Source of the DNA: Mariprofundaceae bacterium
GTDB lineage: Bacteria > Pseudomonadota > Zetaproteobacteria > Mariprofundales > Mariprofundaceae
Assembly (NCBI GenBank): GCA_021772895.1
Contig: JAJFLC010000005.1
Span: 1 to 64,000 of the forward strand
Direction of reading: 5' to 3'
DNA length: 64,000 bases
Within the stretch, counting starts at the first letter, position 1. Every line of letters begins with the position of its first letter. The translations under genes and the position numbers were made by a program. This document shows, piece after piece, positions 7,214 through 16,891 of the stretch. Below the pieces are notes generated by a model. That model was not told the DNA's origin, did not search any database, and was given only the letters and a program-made list of their open reading frames with translations.

Positions 7214-10210
7214 TCAGCTTGGCTCTAACAGTCGATCTACAAGGCTCATCAGTTCATTCTGAGAATACGGTTTTTGCAAATACCCTGCAATATTCACATC
7301 TCCGGTGCGTTCTTCCAAAACATGCTGACTATATCCCGAGGAAATCATAATCAATGCATTGGGATTAATTTGAAGCAACGCTTTAGCACAGGAGATTCCA
7401 TCCATTTCCGGCATGGTCATATCCAGAATAATCAAATCAATGCCCTGATACTGTTCAGAATAAATCTGAATGGCTTCGGTCGCATTCTCTGAACAGATGA
7501 CCGGACAACCCATGGCTCCCAGCATCAAGCTGGCTGTTTCCAAAATGAATTTTTCATCATCAACAAGAAGGATGGTCTGGTTATGCTGAGACAATGCCAA
7601 TGTGTCATCTTTTTTATGCAAAATCACCTCTTCCATCGGTTCCATATCCTCCTGACAAGGAAGATAAACTCTAAACGTTGTGCCCTTGCCCTCTTCAGTC
7701 GTAAGCGATAAGGCTCCACCATGTGATTGCACAATACCCAACATCGCACTGGTTCCTAACCCCCGCCCTGTAAACTTTGTTGTAAAAAACGGATCAAAAA
7801 CTTTCAATCGTGTTTCAGCATTCATGCCACAACCATCATCACTGACAGTCAAACAAAAATAATTCCCCGGCTTAGGCGTTTCATGTTTATCATAATAACA
7901 GCCATCAAAACCGCCCTCATTCATCTCAATCACTTCGGTTGAAAGTTGAATAATACCACTCAGACTGGTTCCCTTCACCGCTTCGTCAATCGCTTCGTCA
8001 ATCGCTTCGTCAATTGCTTCAGATGCATTGATCACCAGATTCATAACCACCTGCTGAATCTGTGATTTATCACCATAAATCAAATATTTACTTGGCGTCA
8101 GGTGCATTTTAAATGCGACTCGTTTACTCATAGAGACCTGCAAAAGCTCACTCATCCCATGCACTCGCTCGTTCAAAGAGAACCATTCACGCATATAATC
8201 GCCCTGACCGGAATAAGCCAGCATCTGTCGACACAACTCGGCAGCACGTTCACTTGCCGATTCAATTCGATCCAGATGCACATTTGCTTTATATCCATCT
8301 GAATCCTGTTTTCTTCTGGCCAGATTTGCATTGCCAAGAATAGATGTCAGAAGGTTGTTAAAATCATGTGCGATACCGCCTGCAAGTACACCCAATGATT
8401 CCAGACGTTGTGTATGCTCCATTTTTGCTTGATGTTTTTTCTCTTCGGTTACATCTCTTTGCACCGCCACAAACCCTGTCACATCATTCTGTGCATCACG
8501 AATCGGAGAGATAGTCTGCTCCGTCTCATACAATTCGCCCCTTTTGTTGCGATTAATGAATGTTCCCGCCCATCGCTCTCCACTTAAAAGCTTCTCCCAC
8601 ATCAGTTCATAATATTCAGGCGAATGTTCACCACTTTTGACCAGGCTTGGTTTCTTATCAAGTACCTCTTCAGCCGAATAACCGCTCATGTTTTCGAAAG
8701 CACGATTCACATAACGGATGTCTCCATCTTTATTGGTAATCACGACAGACTCTGCGGTTTCAGCCAATGCCATAGCCAGCCTGTGCAAGCTGCGTTCAGC
8801 CCGATGTCGATCCGTGATGTCCTGAACCGTACCAATCATGCGTATGGCCTTATCATCATCATACTCAATTCTGGCTTGCTCATGCACAAATCGAACCTCA
8901 CCATCCGGCAATATGATTCTGTGAGTAATGCTATAATCTTCTCCCTTGAAAGCTGCTTTAACGGCAGTCTCCAAGCGTTCACGATCATCTGGATGTACAG
9001 CCGCATTCAGCCGCTCGAAAGTAGACTCCACCGACCGGGGTTCGTAACCAAACAGACGATAAACCTCATCAGACCACATCAACTCTCTGGTTAATATATT
9101 CCATTCCCAACCACCTAAATGTGCGATACTCTGAGTCTCCTCAAGACGCTCCTGACTCTGCTTCAGTTCTTTGGTACGCAATACAACCTGTTCTTCAACC
9201 TGCTCTTTTCGAATAGACACGAGAAAAACATAAAAGGCACAACCCGCTGAAATCACCACACCGAAAATCAAGACTGCCCATGCCAGAATGATCGGATGAT
9301 GTTCATAAAAAAGTGCCGAGGGTGCAGAACTTAGGCTCCAGACATGTTCTGCAACATTAAACTTCCGCTGCCATACCACCTGCCCTCTTGAAGAAACCTC
9401 ACCCACTGAACGGGAACGGGAAGTATGCGTATAGATATGGCCCCCTTTATTATCTTCAAGAAAAAAGTCGAGGCCACTAACCGGGAAGTCTTGAACTGCT
9501 TCTTCCAATATGGCTCCCACATCCCACTGAGAAAATACAAAACCAAGCAGTTGTTTATCTACTGAATTTTCAGATCTGAAAACAGGTACAAACAGAGAAG
9601 CAATATGACGCCCCAATGTGTCCACCTGCAAATGAAGCACCGTGGCCTCTGATACCATCGCATCATGCAGGTGGACGCGATACATAGGTTCTGAAGCAAT
9701 ATCCACGCCGACACTCAAACCGGATTCAGGATTAATCACCGCATAATAAAGGGGGTAATGTGCATCGTCATGAGATTCATGCTGGCTTGCCTTGCCTGAA
9801 AAGCTGGTGATAACTATCGGATAACCAGATTCAGCACGCATCTTCTCAAATATTTTTTTATGCTCGCTGTGAAGCATTTTTGGAAGCCAGGCCATGACCT
9901 GCATGCTCTTCTTTCCACGTTTTGAGAGGTAACTTTTTGCACTGATCATGAATTCATCAAGTGTGACTTCATCCTTCTCTTCAACCGTAAGTTCATTCAG
10001 AATAAATGAGCGGACGTGCCCCGTAGACTCAACCATAAAATCAAAACTGTTTTTTATTGCAATAAGCCGGATTTCTGAGCGGTAACTTATTTCTTCCAGA
10101 TTATTAGACTCTTCCCAGTCGCGCACAAACACATAGGCCAACATCGTTAATGTAAGCCCGGAAATGAACACTGCGCATGGTATTTTCCGAAAGGAACTTT
10201 GAAGGTTCAT
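7214..10210 (-). CDS. Hybrid sensor histidine kinase (CHASE-PAS-PAS-HisKA-HATPase-REC)
   Basis: 998 residues. It has an N-terminal membrane helix (about 12-30), a periplasmic CHASE-type domain (about 70-230, with MQVMAWLPKM), a second membrane helix (about 305-335), and two PAS domains (about 350-470 and 480-590). A HisKA box follows with H615 in GGIAHDFNN, then a HATPase domain with DDGCGMN and GRGLGTSA, and a C-terminal receiver with D930 in LIILDMTMPEMDG. CHASE domains sense small ligands outside the inner membrane; the ligand is unknown. No response regulator or HPt gene is adjacent, so its output partner lies elsewhere. Three tandem 12-bp units encode a repeated EAID motif in the HATPase region. 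Confidence 0.93.
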   Translation of the reverse strand: MNLQSSFRKIPCAVFISGLTLTMLAYVFVRDWEESNNLEEISYRSEIRLIAIKNSFDFMVESTGHVRSFILNELTVEEKDEVTLDEFMISAKSYLSKRGKKSMQVMAWLPKMLHSEHKKIFEKMRAESGYPIVITSFSGKASQHESHDDAHYPLYYAVINPESGLSVGVDIASEPMYRVHLHDAMVSEATVLHLQVDTLGRHIASLFVPVFRSENSVDKQLLGFVFSQWDVGAILEEAVQDFPVSGLDFFLEDNKGGHIYTHTSRSRSVGEVSSRGQVVWQRKFNVAEHVWSLSSAPSALFYEHHPIILAWAVLIFGVVISAGCAFYVFLVSIRKEQVEEQVVLRTKELKQSQERLEETQSIAHLGGWEWNILTRELMWSDEVYRLFGYEPRSVESTFERLNAAVHPDDRERLETAVKAAFKGEDYSITHRIILPDGEVRFVHEQARIEYDDDKAIRMIGTVQDITDRHRAERSLHRLAMALAETAESVVITNKDGDIRYVNRAFENMSGYSAEEVLDKKPSLVKSGEHSPEYYELMWEKLLSGERWAGTFINRNKRGELYETEQTISPIRDAQNDVTGFVAVQRDVTEEKKHQAKMEHTQRLESLGVLAGGIAHDFNNLLTSILGNANLARRKQDSDGYKANVHLDRIESASERAAELCRQMLAYSGQGDYMREWFSLNERVHGMSELLQVSMSKRVAFKMHLTPSKYLIYGDKSQIQQVVMNLVINASEAIDEAIDEAIDEAVKGTSLSGIIQLSTEVIEMNEGGFDGCYYDKHETPKPGNYFCLTVSDDGCGMNAETRLKVFDPFFTTKFTGRGLGTSAMLGIVQSHGGALSLTTEEGKGTTFRVYLPCQEDMEPMEEVILHKKDDTLALSQHNQTILLVDDEKFILETASLMLGAMGCPVICSENATEAIQIYSEQYQGIDLIILDMTMPEMDGISCAKALLQINPNALIMISSGYSQHVLEERTGDVNIAGYLQKPYSQNELMSLVDRLLEPS
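7980..8015. repeat. Three tandem 12-bp repeats inside the hybrid kinase gene
   Basis: The unit gcttcgtcaatc is present three times in a row (last copy with c to t). In frame on the minus strand it adds EAID units to the kinase HATPase domain. Each unit is four codons, so expansion or loss would change length without shifting the frame. Confidence 0.85.
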
Positions 10211-10259
10211 GATGCCCTTATTAATCGGCAGATAACGTAAATTCTTTAGGTGGAATTAT

Positions 10260-11903
10260 TTATTTGAACAGAGAGGGTTGCAGATCTTCGGGCACAGCAA
10301 TACCCATCATATCAAACAGCGTTGCGGCTATATGAGAAAGGCCTGGTGTGCCTGTAATGTCACTGACATCAGATGGCTTCACCAGTGAATATGAACCATC
10401 ATAAGCCGGGTCAAATAAAATACACGGAACCGGATTAATGGAATGTTTTGTGGATGGCTCATGCCCGCCTGAAATTTCAATTTGCATCTCTTCAGCATTA
10501 CCATGATCGGCTGTAATCAAAGCTGCGCCACCTACTTTCTCAAGCGCTTCAACAATACGTCCGACAGCTTGATCAACGGCTTCAATCGCAGCGATTGCAG
10601 GTTCAATACGTCCGCAATGCCCCACCATATCGGCATTCGCAAAGTTAATAAGGCCAAAACCATACTGGCCTGACTCAACCAGTTCTATTGCTTTGGCAGC
10701 AATGTCAGGCGCTTTCATTTCAGGCTTATCGGCGAAAGAAACACCCCTATCCGATGGAATCAGAATGTAATCCTCAGTCAAAGGGTCAAGCGGTTCACGA
10801 TAACCACCATTAAAGAAGAAAGTAACATGCGGATATTTCTGGGTTTCGGTCAATCTGAATTGTTTGATCTCCATCTCGGAAATACGTTTACCAAAAGGTT
10901 CCGCCACTTTGGTTGGGCCCATTAACTGTAGCGCAGGAAGATTGCGATCTTCATCGTAAACCATCATGCCTGCATAAATAACATCGGGGCCTTTACCGTT
11001 CACGCCACCACGATCAAAACCATCAAAATCATCCAGACAAAACGCTTCCGTAATCTCAATGGCACGATCAGCACGAAAATTGACCATCACCACAGCATCG
11101 CCATCGGCCACTTCGCCTAAAGGCTGATCGTTTTCATCAACCAGCACAAAGCAAGGCAGGTCCTGATCAACAATACCAGCCGTTTCACTGCGATAATGAT
11201 CAATCGCTTCCAGCATCGTGCCAAAACGGTTCGAAGCTTTCCCATGCACCATGGCATTCCAACCTTCGGCGACCTTCTCCCAATCATTATCGCGATCCAT
11301 GATCACCCGTTCACGACCACCGGCTGATGCAAAGCCATAATCAAAACCTTCCTGTGCATTCACATAAGCCACTGCCGCTTCAATACGGGCGACATACTTC
11401 TCTGCGCTCTGGATGCCAACATCGCGGCCATCAAGCAGCGCGTGAATACGCAGCCGGTTTACACCTGTCTCAAACACATGGTCGATCAACGCAATAAAAT
11501 GATCAATATGAGAATGAATATTACCATCAGAAAGCAGGCCGAGAAGGTGTAGTGTTCCACCCTTATGGCAACACTCAACCACCTGTTTCAATGCAGCTGA
11601 TTCATAGAATGACCTATCAGCAATAGCTTTATTAATACGTGTTGGCCCCTGATCAAGAATTTTACCGGCGCCCATCGTCAAATGTCCGACTTCGGAGCCT
11701 CCCAAATCTTTAGCCGCTGGCAGACCAACATAAACACCATGCGTCATCAGCGTGGTGTGTGCATAATTTTTCCATAGACGATCAAAGACAGGCGTATTGG
11801 CCTGTGCAATCGCATCTTCAGGGCCACCACTGCCTATGCCCCAACCATCCATCACAATCAACAGCACAGGTTTTGCAGCGGAGAATTTAGAGTTCTTTTT
11901 CAT
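10260..11903 (-). CDS. gpmI: 2,3-bisphosphoglycerate-independent phosphoglycerate mutase
   Basis: 547 residues from the ATG at 11903; a GTG four codons earlier (11915) is possible. It interconverts 3- and 2-phosphoglycerate in glycolysis and gluconeogenesis, in the cytosol, using two Mn ions. The alkaline-phosphatase-fold metal site is visible in IVMDGWG near the N-terminus. The catalytic Ser is S70 in GGSEVGHLTMGAG, and the metal-binding TADHGNAEEM is near the C-terminus. It lies just after the MFS gene, 14 bases from its stop, so the two are probably co-transcribed. Confidence 0.95.
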   Translation of the reverse strand: MKKNSKFSAAKPVLLIVMDGWGIGSGGPEDAIAQANTPVFDRLWKNYAHTTLMTHGVYVGLPAAKDLGGSEVGHLTMGAGKILDQGPTRINKAIADRSFYESAALKQVVECCHKGGTLHLLGLLSDGNIHSHIDHFIALIDHVFETGVNRLRIHALLDGRDVGIQSAEKYVARIEAAVAYVNAQEGFDYGFASAGGRERVIMDRDNDWEKVAEGWNAMVHGKASNRFGTMLEAIDHYRSETAGIVDQDLPCFVLVDENDQPLGEVADGDAVVMVNFRADRAIEITEAFCLDDFDGFDRGGVNGKGPDVIYAGMMVYDEDRNLPALQLMGPTKVAEPFGKRISEMEIKQFRLTETQKYPHVTFFFNGGYREPLDPLTEDYILIPSDRGVSFADKPEMKAPDIAAKAIELVESGQYGFGLINFANADMVGHCGRIEPAIAAIEAVDQAVGRIVEALEKVGGAALITADHGNAEEMQIEISGGHEPSTKHSINPVPCILFDPAYDGSYSLVKPSDVSDITGTPGLSHIAATLFDMMGIAVPEDLQPSLFK

Positions 11904-11916
11904 ACGACTTTCCACG

Positions 11917-13287
11917 TCAGACGCTTTCCGTCTGGTAAGGTTTTAACACCATTTCAAATGTCTCGGGCTCAAATACTTTTTTATCAACCCGTAAAAACAC
12001 TGCACTCTCTTCAGGCACCACTTTCGCTTCGCTCACGCCTTGCAAGGCAAGCAGCTTCACTTGCAGACTGGCAGCATCGGTTGAAGCATCAATATGAGCC
12101 ATCATCGAGGAGCGCATGGGTGGCATCTTCATGCCCGTTGCAATCAGCAGCCACAAAGCCGCGAGCGCAGCCGCGCCATAAAAAACACCCTGCACATCAT
12201 ACATGCCATAACACCACCCACCGACAGCGCCACCCAGAAAGGCTCCGAAAAATTGTGAGGTTGAATAGACACCCATCGCCGTGCCTTTGGCATCAATCGG
12301 TGCCATACGAGAAATCAAAGAAGGCAGCGTTGCCTCCAAAACATTGTAGGCCACAAAAAAGATAAACAGTGCTGCAATGACCCCTGCCAGCGTTTCATGA
12401 AAAAAGCCAAGCAGTGCCGATGCCATCGCAATCAGGGTAATACAGATCAAAAATACCTGTTTCATCTTATCCTTCTTCTCCGCAGCAATAATCAGCGGAA
12501 CCATAAAAAACAGTGCCACCACCAAAACAGGAAGATAAACCCAGGCGTGACTGTTTGTAGCGATATGAAGATGATCACGCAGTACAAACGGCAACGCGAT
12601 AAACATCGAAGTCATCACCGCATGCAGAATAAGAATACCGGCATCCAGCCGCAGCAGCTGAACATTGCGCAGAATACGGCCAAACTCATTGGGCTGCGCT
12701 TCCACATCTCTGTGCACATGAAAATCTTCAGCGTTAGGATCAGGCACCAGTAGATATAGAACGCCGATACAAAACAGTGCCAAAACAGCCGTCATCCAGA
12801 AAATACCATCAACCCCAATCAAATGCCCCAGAAACGGCCCAAGGATCAGCGCAAGTGTAAACGACATGCCAATCGTCATACCAACCGTGGCCATCGCTTT
12901 ACTGCGATTCTCCTCACGCGTTAGATCGGCAAGCAGAGCCATCATCGCCGCTGCAATCGCTCCTGCTCCCTGTAGTGCACGGCCAAAAATTACACCCCAT
13001 ATCGAATCTGCCATCGCAGCAACCACACTGCCAATGGCAAAAATCAGCAGCCCTGTAGCAATCACTGGTTTTCGACCCACACGATCAGAGACCCAGCCAA
13101 ATGGAATTTGAAGCATCGCCATGGTGAAGCCATAGGCTCCAATCGCCAGACCCATCAATATTGGCGTAACGCCTTCCAGACCTTCGGCATACAAAGAGAA
13201 AACGGGAAGAATAAGAAACAGCCCCATCATGCGCAGGCCATAAATACCGGCCAGAGAAAATGTACCGCGCCGTTCCATTGGGGTCAT
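11917..13287 (-). CDS. Major facilitator superfamily transporter
   Basis: 456 residues from the ATG at 13287, which has AAAGG about 8 nt upstream. The frame extends 25 codons further, but that extension is not membrane-like and has no good ribosome site. About 12 hydrophobic segments are followed by a ~70-residue soluble tail. The loop 2-3 signature of drug-efflux MFS is present as GWVSDRVGRKPV. It resembles drug:H+ antiporter-1 type exporters; the substrate cannot be told. The tail (LQVKLLALQGVSEAKVVPEE) has a small ferredoxin-like pattern that is unusual for this family. Confidence 0.85.
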   Translation of the reverse strand: MTPMERRGTFSLAGIYGLRMMGLFLILPVFSLYAEGLEGVTPILMGLAIGAYGFTMAMLQIPFGWVSDRVGRKPVIATGLLIFAIGSVVAAMADSIWGVIFGRALQGAGAIAAAMMALLADLTREENRSKAMATVGMTIGMSFTLALILGPFLGHLIGVDGIFWMTAVLALFCIGVLYLLVPDPNAEDFHVHRDVEAQPNEFGRILRNVQLLRLDAGILILHAVMTSMFIALPFVLRDHLHIATNSHAWVYLPVLVVALFFMVPLIIAAEKKDKMKQVFLICITLIAMASALLGFFHETLAGVIAALFIFFVAYNVLEATLPSLISRMAPIDAKGTAMGVYSTSQFFGAFLGGAVGGWCYGMYDVQGVFYGAAALAALWLLIATGMKMPPMRSSMMAHIDASTDAASLQVKLLALQGVSEAKVVPEESAVFLRVDKKVFEPETFEMVLKPYQTESV

Positions 13288-13494
13288 AGTGTTACCTTTC
13301 TTACTCAAGAGATAATTCTGTTCACTGTCGATCACAATGACCAAACAAAAACAGGCGGGCATAGTAACATCACCGCATCACGCGTGCAGCATAGAAATCG
13401 GAAGCGCTAACAGATTTATGCCATCTCAAACCTTGTCACCCTCTCCACATCAACTAGGCTGGTTATAGCATCTAACTTTAAACATGGTGGAGTC

Positions 13495-15042
13495 ATGCAA
13501 GCTGATTCAATCGACAAACAGAAACTGCCCGAACATGTGCATGCGTTTTTTGATTCGCATATCTATCCTCATGCGGTCAAAGAGATCCGGTTGATACAAA
13601 CGCATATCTCGTGGGTTTTTCTGACAGGAGATTTTGCCTACAAAATAAAAAAGCCTGTCGATTTTGGCTTTCTCGATTTCACAACGCTCGTTAAACGTAA
13701 AAAAGCCTGTGACGATGAACTTATACTTAATCGCCGGTTGGCCCCTGATATCTATCTCAATGTTCTGCCTGTCCACAAGCGTGATGGGGCCATCCAAATC
13801 GGCAATGATTTGGACAATAGGAAAGGCATCGTCGACTACTGCCTTAAAATGGTGCAATTTGACCAGCCTGACCTGTTTGATAACCGGGTGGAATCAAACC
13901 TGTTTGATCCGGTCTGGATGGATCAACTTGCTGGCATCATCGCCGAATTCCATCAAAAAGCCGAGCGCAACGCATATATTGAGCAATTCGGCGATCCTCA
14001 GCTTCTCTACAACCACATTCAGGAAAACCTGCACATTGCTGAAGAGCAGATGCGCACACACCCGATGATTGAAACGCTGATTGACCTAAAGAAGCAAATT
14101 AACACGTCATTCAACGCATCAAGACAGCAGCTCTCAATGCGTCAACAAGGCCATCACGTTCGCAATTGCCACGGTGATCTTCATCTGAAAAACATCACCC
14201 TGTTCAACAACAAACCCACCCCTTTTGATTGCATCGAATTCAGTGATGCGTTTCGCATGATCGATACCATGAACGATGTTGCATTTCTCATCATGGATTG
14301 TGATGCCAGAAAACGCAGTGATTTGGGTTATCGTTTTCTCTCCCGCTATCTTGAACAGACAGGTGATTACGAAGGATTACAATTGCTGCCACTCTATCTC
14401 TCATACAGAGCCGGAGTACGCGGAAAGGTTTCGTGTCTGTCAGCCAGCAATGCTACGCTACAGCAACGCGAGACTTCAAAATCATACAACGCTGTAGAGG
14501 ACTATTTCAGACTGGCAGCGCAATATCTTTTACCCCGCCAGCCGCAACTGTTCATGATAGGTGGACTCTCTGGAAGTGGTAAAAGTCATCTGGCACTGCT
14601 TGGTCTCAAACATGTAAAAGCCATCATCATTCGCTCAGATGCCACACGCAAACGCCTGGCAAGGCAGCACACCAGGCTTCCGCTTTATGGCACACGCATG
14701 CATCAACTGACCTATCAGGCTATGTTTGATGCAGCCACCACATCTATCAAGGCAGGGTTTTCGGTGATACTGGACGCAACGTTTTTACACCCTGCAAGCA
14801 GGAAAAGCGCGATAGAGCTGGCTGCTACCCTGCACATTCCCTTCTCTTTCTACTGGCTGGATATTGACCCGGTGGTATTACAAACAAGAATCGAGCAGCG
14901 TAACATCGAAGCTTCCGACATCTCGGATGCCGATCTAAACATACTAAAAAGTCAGCTAAGAGAGTACCAGCGACCAGGCGATCCACATATAAGTTTCCTC
15001 CAGCATAGCGATGTCTGGCCGGTAAAAGCGCCGCCAGTCTAA
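13495..15042 (+). CDS. Phosphotransferase-like / P-loop ATPase fusion protein
   Basis: 515 residues. The N-terminal ~330 residues resemble aminoglycoside phosphotransferase folds: CHGDLHLKNI is the catalytic HGDLHxxN loop and FDCIEFSD is the metal-binding segment. The C-terminal ~170 residues form a kinase-like P-loop domain with Walker A GGLSGSGKSH and a RSDATRKRLA stretch. The same two-domain arrangement (COG2187 plus COG0645) is widespread in proteobacteria and of unknown substrate. The phosphotransferase-like resemblance alone does not indicate antibiotic resistance. It is convergent with the phoH-like gene, 2 bases apart. Confidence 0.85.
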   Translation: MQADSIDKQKLPEHVHAFFDSHIYPHAVKEIRLIQTHISWVFLTGDFAYKIKKPVDFGFLDFTTLVKRKKACDDELILNRRLAPDIYLNVLPVHKRDGAIQIGNDLDNRKGIVDYCLKMVQFDQPDLFDNRVESNLFDPVWMDQLAGIIAEFHQKAERNAYIEQFGDPQLLYNHIQENLHIAEEQMRTHPMIETLIDLKKQINTSFNASRQQLSMRQQGHHVRNCHGDLHLKNITLFNNKPTPFDCIEFSDAFRMIDTMNDVAFLIMDCDARKRSDLGYRFLSRYLEQTGDYEGLQLLPLYLSYRAGVRGKVSCLSASNATLQQRETSKSYNAVEDYFRLAAQYLLPRQPQLFMIGGLSGSGKSHLALLGLKHVKAIIIRSDATRKRLARQHTRLPLYGTRMHQLTYQAMFDAATTSIKAGFSVILDATFLHPASRKSAIELAATLHIPFSFYWLDIDPVVLQTRIEQRNIEASDISDADLNILKSQLREYQRPGDPHISFLQHSDVWPVKAPPV

Positions 15043-15044
15043 AC

Positions 15045-16406
15045 CTACAACACTTCTGCTGCGTGGGCTGCAAGCCGTGAGCGTTCACTGTCTTTTAAGA
15101 TGATATGCCCTGAATACGCCCAGTCAGCAAATTGTGTTGCGACTTTTGACAGCCCGTTGGTATGCGCAGTCAAATAAGGTGTATCAATCTGGGCATTATT
15201 GCCAAGAATAATAACTTTCGAACCTTCTCCCATTCGGGTGACCAGTGTTTTCATTTCATGTGGTGTAAGATTTTGTGCCTCATCTACAATCAACCAGGTA
15301 CGTGTGAATGTTCGTCCACGTGCAAAAGAGAGTGCCGCAATTTCAATTCTGTGTTCACCCAGTATGGCGGCAAGATCCTGTGCCTCCTCACCTAAAAGAT
15401 AAGAGAGATTATCCGTAATGGCACCCATCCATGGTTCCATCTTTTCTTTTTCTGTACCGGGTAAATACCCAATATCCCGTCCCATCGGAACCGTTGCTCT
15501 GGTCACCAAAATCCGATCATAAATACCAATATCCAGTGTCTGATGAAGACCACAGGCCAAAGCCAGCAATGTTTTACCCGAACCCGCCAGTCCCAGCAGG
15601 CTGACCATATCCAGCTCTGCATCCATCAACAGGTTCATCGCCATATCCTGTTCCAGATTTTTTGCCTGAATCCCCCACACGGCATGCCGTTCACTGCGAT
15701 GAGAATAAGAGTCATCCATCTGAACCGTTCGGTCTTCATCAGCCTTACGGCAGCGATAAGCGATTTCGCGCTCACCCGGGGGCAAGATAAAGCTGTTTAT
15801 GTTTGGTATCGGCAAGTCTTCCGGCCATACCACCGTATAACGATTGCCATGATCAAGTCCATCCACCTTCATACTTTCAGACATCACAGCCCAATGTTCA
15901 TCATCGATTTTCACCTGACCACTGGAGAGAACATCGAGATCTGCAACCACACGATCCGAACGATAATCTTCTGAAATGAGACCCACAGCACGCGCCTTAA
16001 TGCGCAGGTTAATATCCTTGGAAACAAGAATCACACCACGGTCTGGATTCTCTTTCTGTAATGACATGGTTACAGCAAGAATTCTGTTATCCCCATAACT
16101 ACGCGAAAAGGATTCCGGTAACATATCTGTAACATTCGAAGCCATCTGAAAAAACAGCCTTCCTCCACCCGGCAAAGGGCAGCCCTCTTTCATATCTTCA
16201 ATATCACTGATTTCATCCAAAAAACGGGAGACTTCACGCACGTTACGAGCCAATTCATCAAACCCGCGTTTTACTTTATCCATCTCTTCAAGCACAACAA
16301 TCGGTAATACAACATCATGCTCATCAAAATGATTCAAGGCATGTGGGTCATGGATTAGAACATTGGTGTCCAGAACATAAATTTTGCGTTCATCGGGTGC
16401 TATCAA
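15045..16406 (-). CDS. PIN-PhoH family ATPase
   Basis: About 453 residues. The N-terminal PIN nuclease-like domain shows VLDTNVLIHDP and LEEMDKVKRG. The C-terminal PhoH domain has Walker A LAGSGKTLLAL and Walker B WLIVDEAQNL. PIN-PhoH proteins are predicted RNA helicase/ribonuclease enzymes of the cytosol. The open frame begins at a TTG at 16412, but that codon directly abuts AAGGAG. The TTG at 16406 lies 6 nt from it and is the better start. Despite the family name, no Pho-box-like site was seen upstream. Confidence 0.88.
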   Translation of the reverse strand: MIAPDERKIYVLDTNVLIHDPHALNHFDEHDVVLPIVVLEEMDKVKRGFDELARNVREVSRFLDEISDIEDMKEGCPLPGGGRLFFQMASNVTDMLPESFSRSYGDNRILAVTMSLQKENPDRGVILVSKDINLRIKARAVGLISEDYRSDRVVADLDVLSSGQVKIDDEHWAVMSESMKVDGLDHGNRYTVVWPEDLPIPNINSFILPPGEREIAYRCRKADEDRTVQMDDSYSHRSERHAVWGIQAKNLEQDMAMNLLMDAELDMVSLLGLAGSGKTLLALACGLHQTLDIGIYDRILVTRATVPMGRDIGYLPGTEKEKMEPWMGAITDNLSYLLGEEAQDLAAILGEHRIEIAALSFARGRTFTRTWLIVDEAQNLTPHEMKTLVTRMGEGSKVIILGNNAQIDTPYLTAHTNGLSKVATQFADWAYSGHIILKDSERSRLAAHAAEVL

Positions 16407-16504
16407 TGGCAACTCCTTTACTGGATAGTCTATAAGGATAGCGTGGCAGAAATTGGAAGGGATGCAAGTTCATTTTAGTTGCAGGAATGGCTCCTGACAA
16501 ATAC

Positions 16505-16532
16505 TTGACAAGCCTCCTGTGTTCGTCATGAT
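16505..16532 (+). promoter_or_regulatory. sigma70-type promoter of tRNA-Gly
   Basis: TTGACA at 16505-16510 and CATGAT at 16527-16532 are separated by 16 bp. A GC-rich discriminator (TCGGCGCC) follows, typical of stable RNA promoters. The same -10 and spacing recur before tRNA-Leu. Confidence 0.7.
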
Positions 16533-16543
16533 TCGGCGCCTTC

Positions 16544-16619
16544 GCGGGTATAGCTCAGCTGGTAGAGCGCGACCTTGCCAAGGTCGAGGTCACCGGTTCG
16601 AACCCGGTTACCCGCTCCA
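16544..16619 (+). tRNA. tRNA-Gly (anticodon GCC)
   Basis: A 76-nt cloverleaf including encoded CCA. The acceptor stem is GCGGGTA paired with TACCCGC, the anticodon loop CTTGCCAAG carries GCC, and the T arm is CCGGTTCGAACCCGG. Confidence 0.97.
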
Positions 16620-16623
16620 GATC

Positions 16624-16660
16624 AAAGGGGCTTCAGTTGGAAGACTTTAGCCCCTTTTTT
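16624..16660 (+). terminator. Terminator-like hairpin after tRNA-Gly
   Basis: AAAGGGGCT (16624-16632) pairs with AGCCCCTTT (16649-16657) across a 16-nt loop and ends in six Ts. It lies between the two tRNA genes, so it may separate them or be read through. Confidence 0.6.
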
Positions 16661-16681
16661 CAATTTGTTATTTTATCATGC

Positions 16682-16756
16682 GGCAGGGTGGCTCAGTGGT
16701 ACGGCGGAGGACTGCAAATCCTTTATTCGCGAGTTCGATTCTCGCCCCTGCCTCCA
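16682..16756 (+). tRNA. tRNA-Cys (anticodon GCA)
   Basis: 75 nt with encoded CCA. The acceptor is GGCAGGG/CCCTGCC, the anticodon loop ACTGCAAAT contains GCA, and the discriminator base is T (U73), as expected for tRNA-Cys. Confidence 0.96.
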
Positions 16757-16891
16757 TTTTTAATGGTTATAATTTCAGACAAACCAGATTTCAGATAAAC
16801 CAGCCTTCAATTTCACCCAAAACACCCACTGATTTTTAAGGGTACCGATCTGATACCCTTAACAAAAAACGCTCCCTAAATTAATAGATAA

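Noticed and set aside
13495-15042. Aminoglycoside resistance gene
   Set aside because: Only the fold motifs are shared. The fusion with a P-loop domain is a common housekeeping-type family and nothing else indicates resistance.
15045-16406. PhoH-like gene as a member of the Pho regulon
   Set aside because: No Pho-box-like repeat was seen upstream, and the gene is far from the pst-pho block.
16836-16862. Inverted repeat TTAAGGGTA / TACCCTTAA as terminator of bcsD
   Set aside because: The stem is short and A/T-capped, and no T-run follows it on the strand that would need it.
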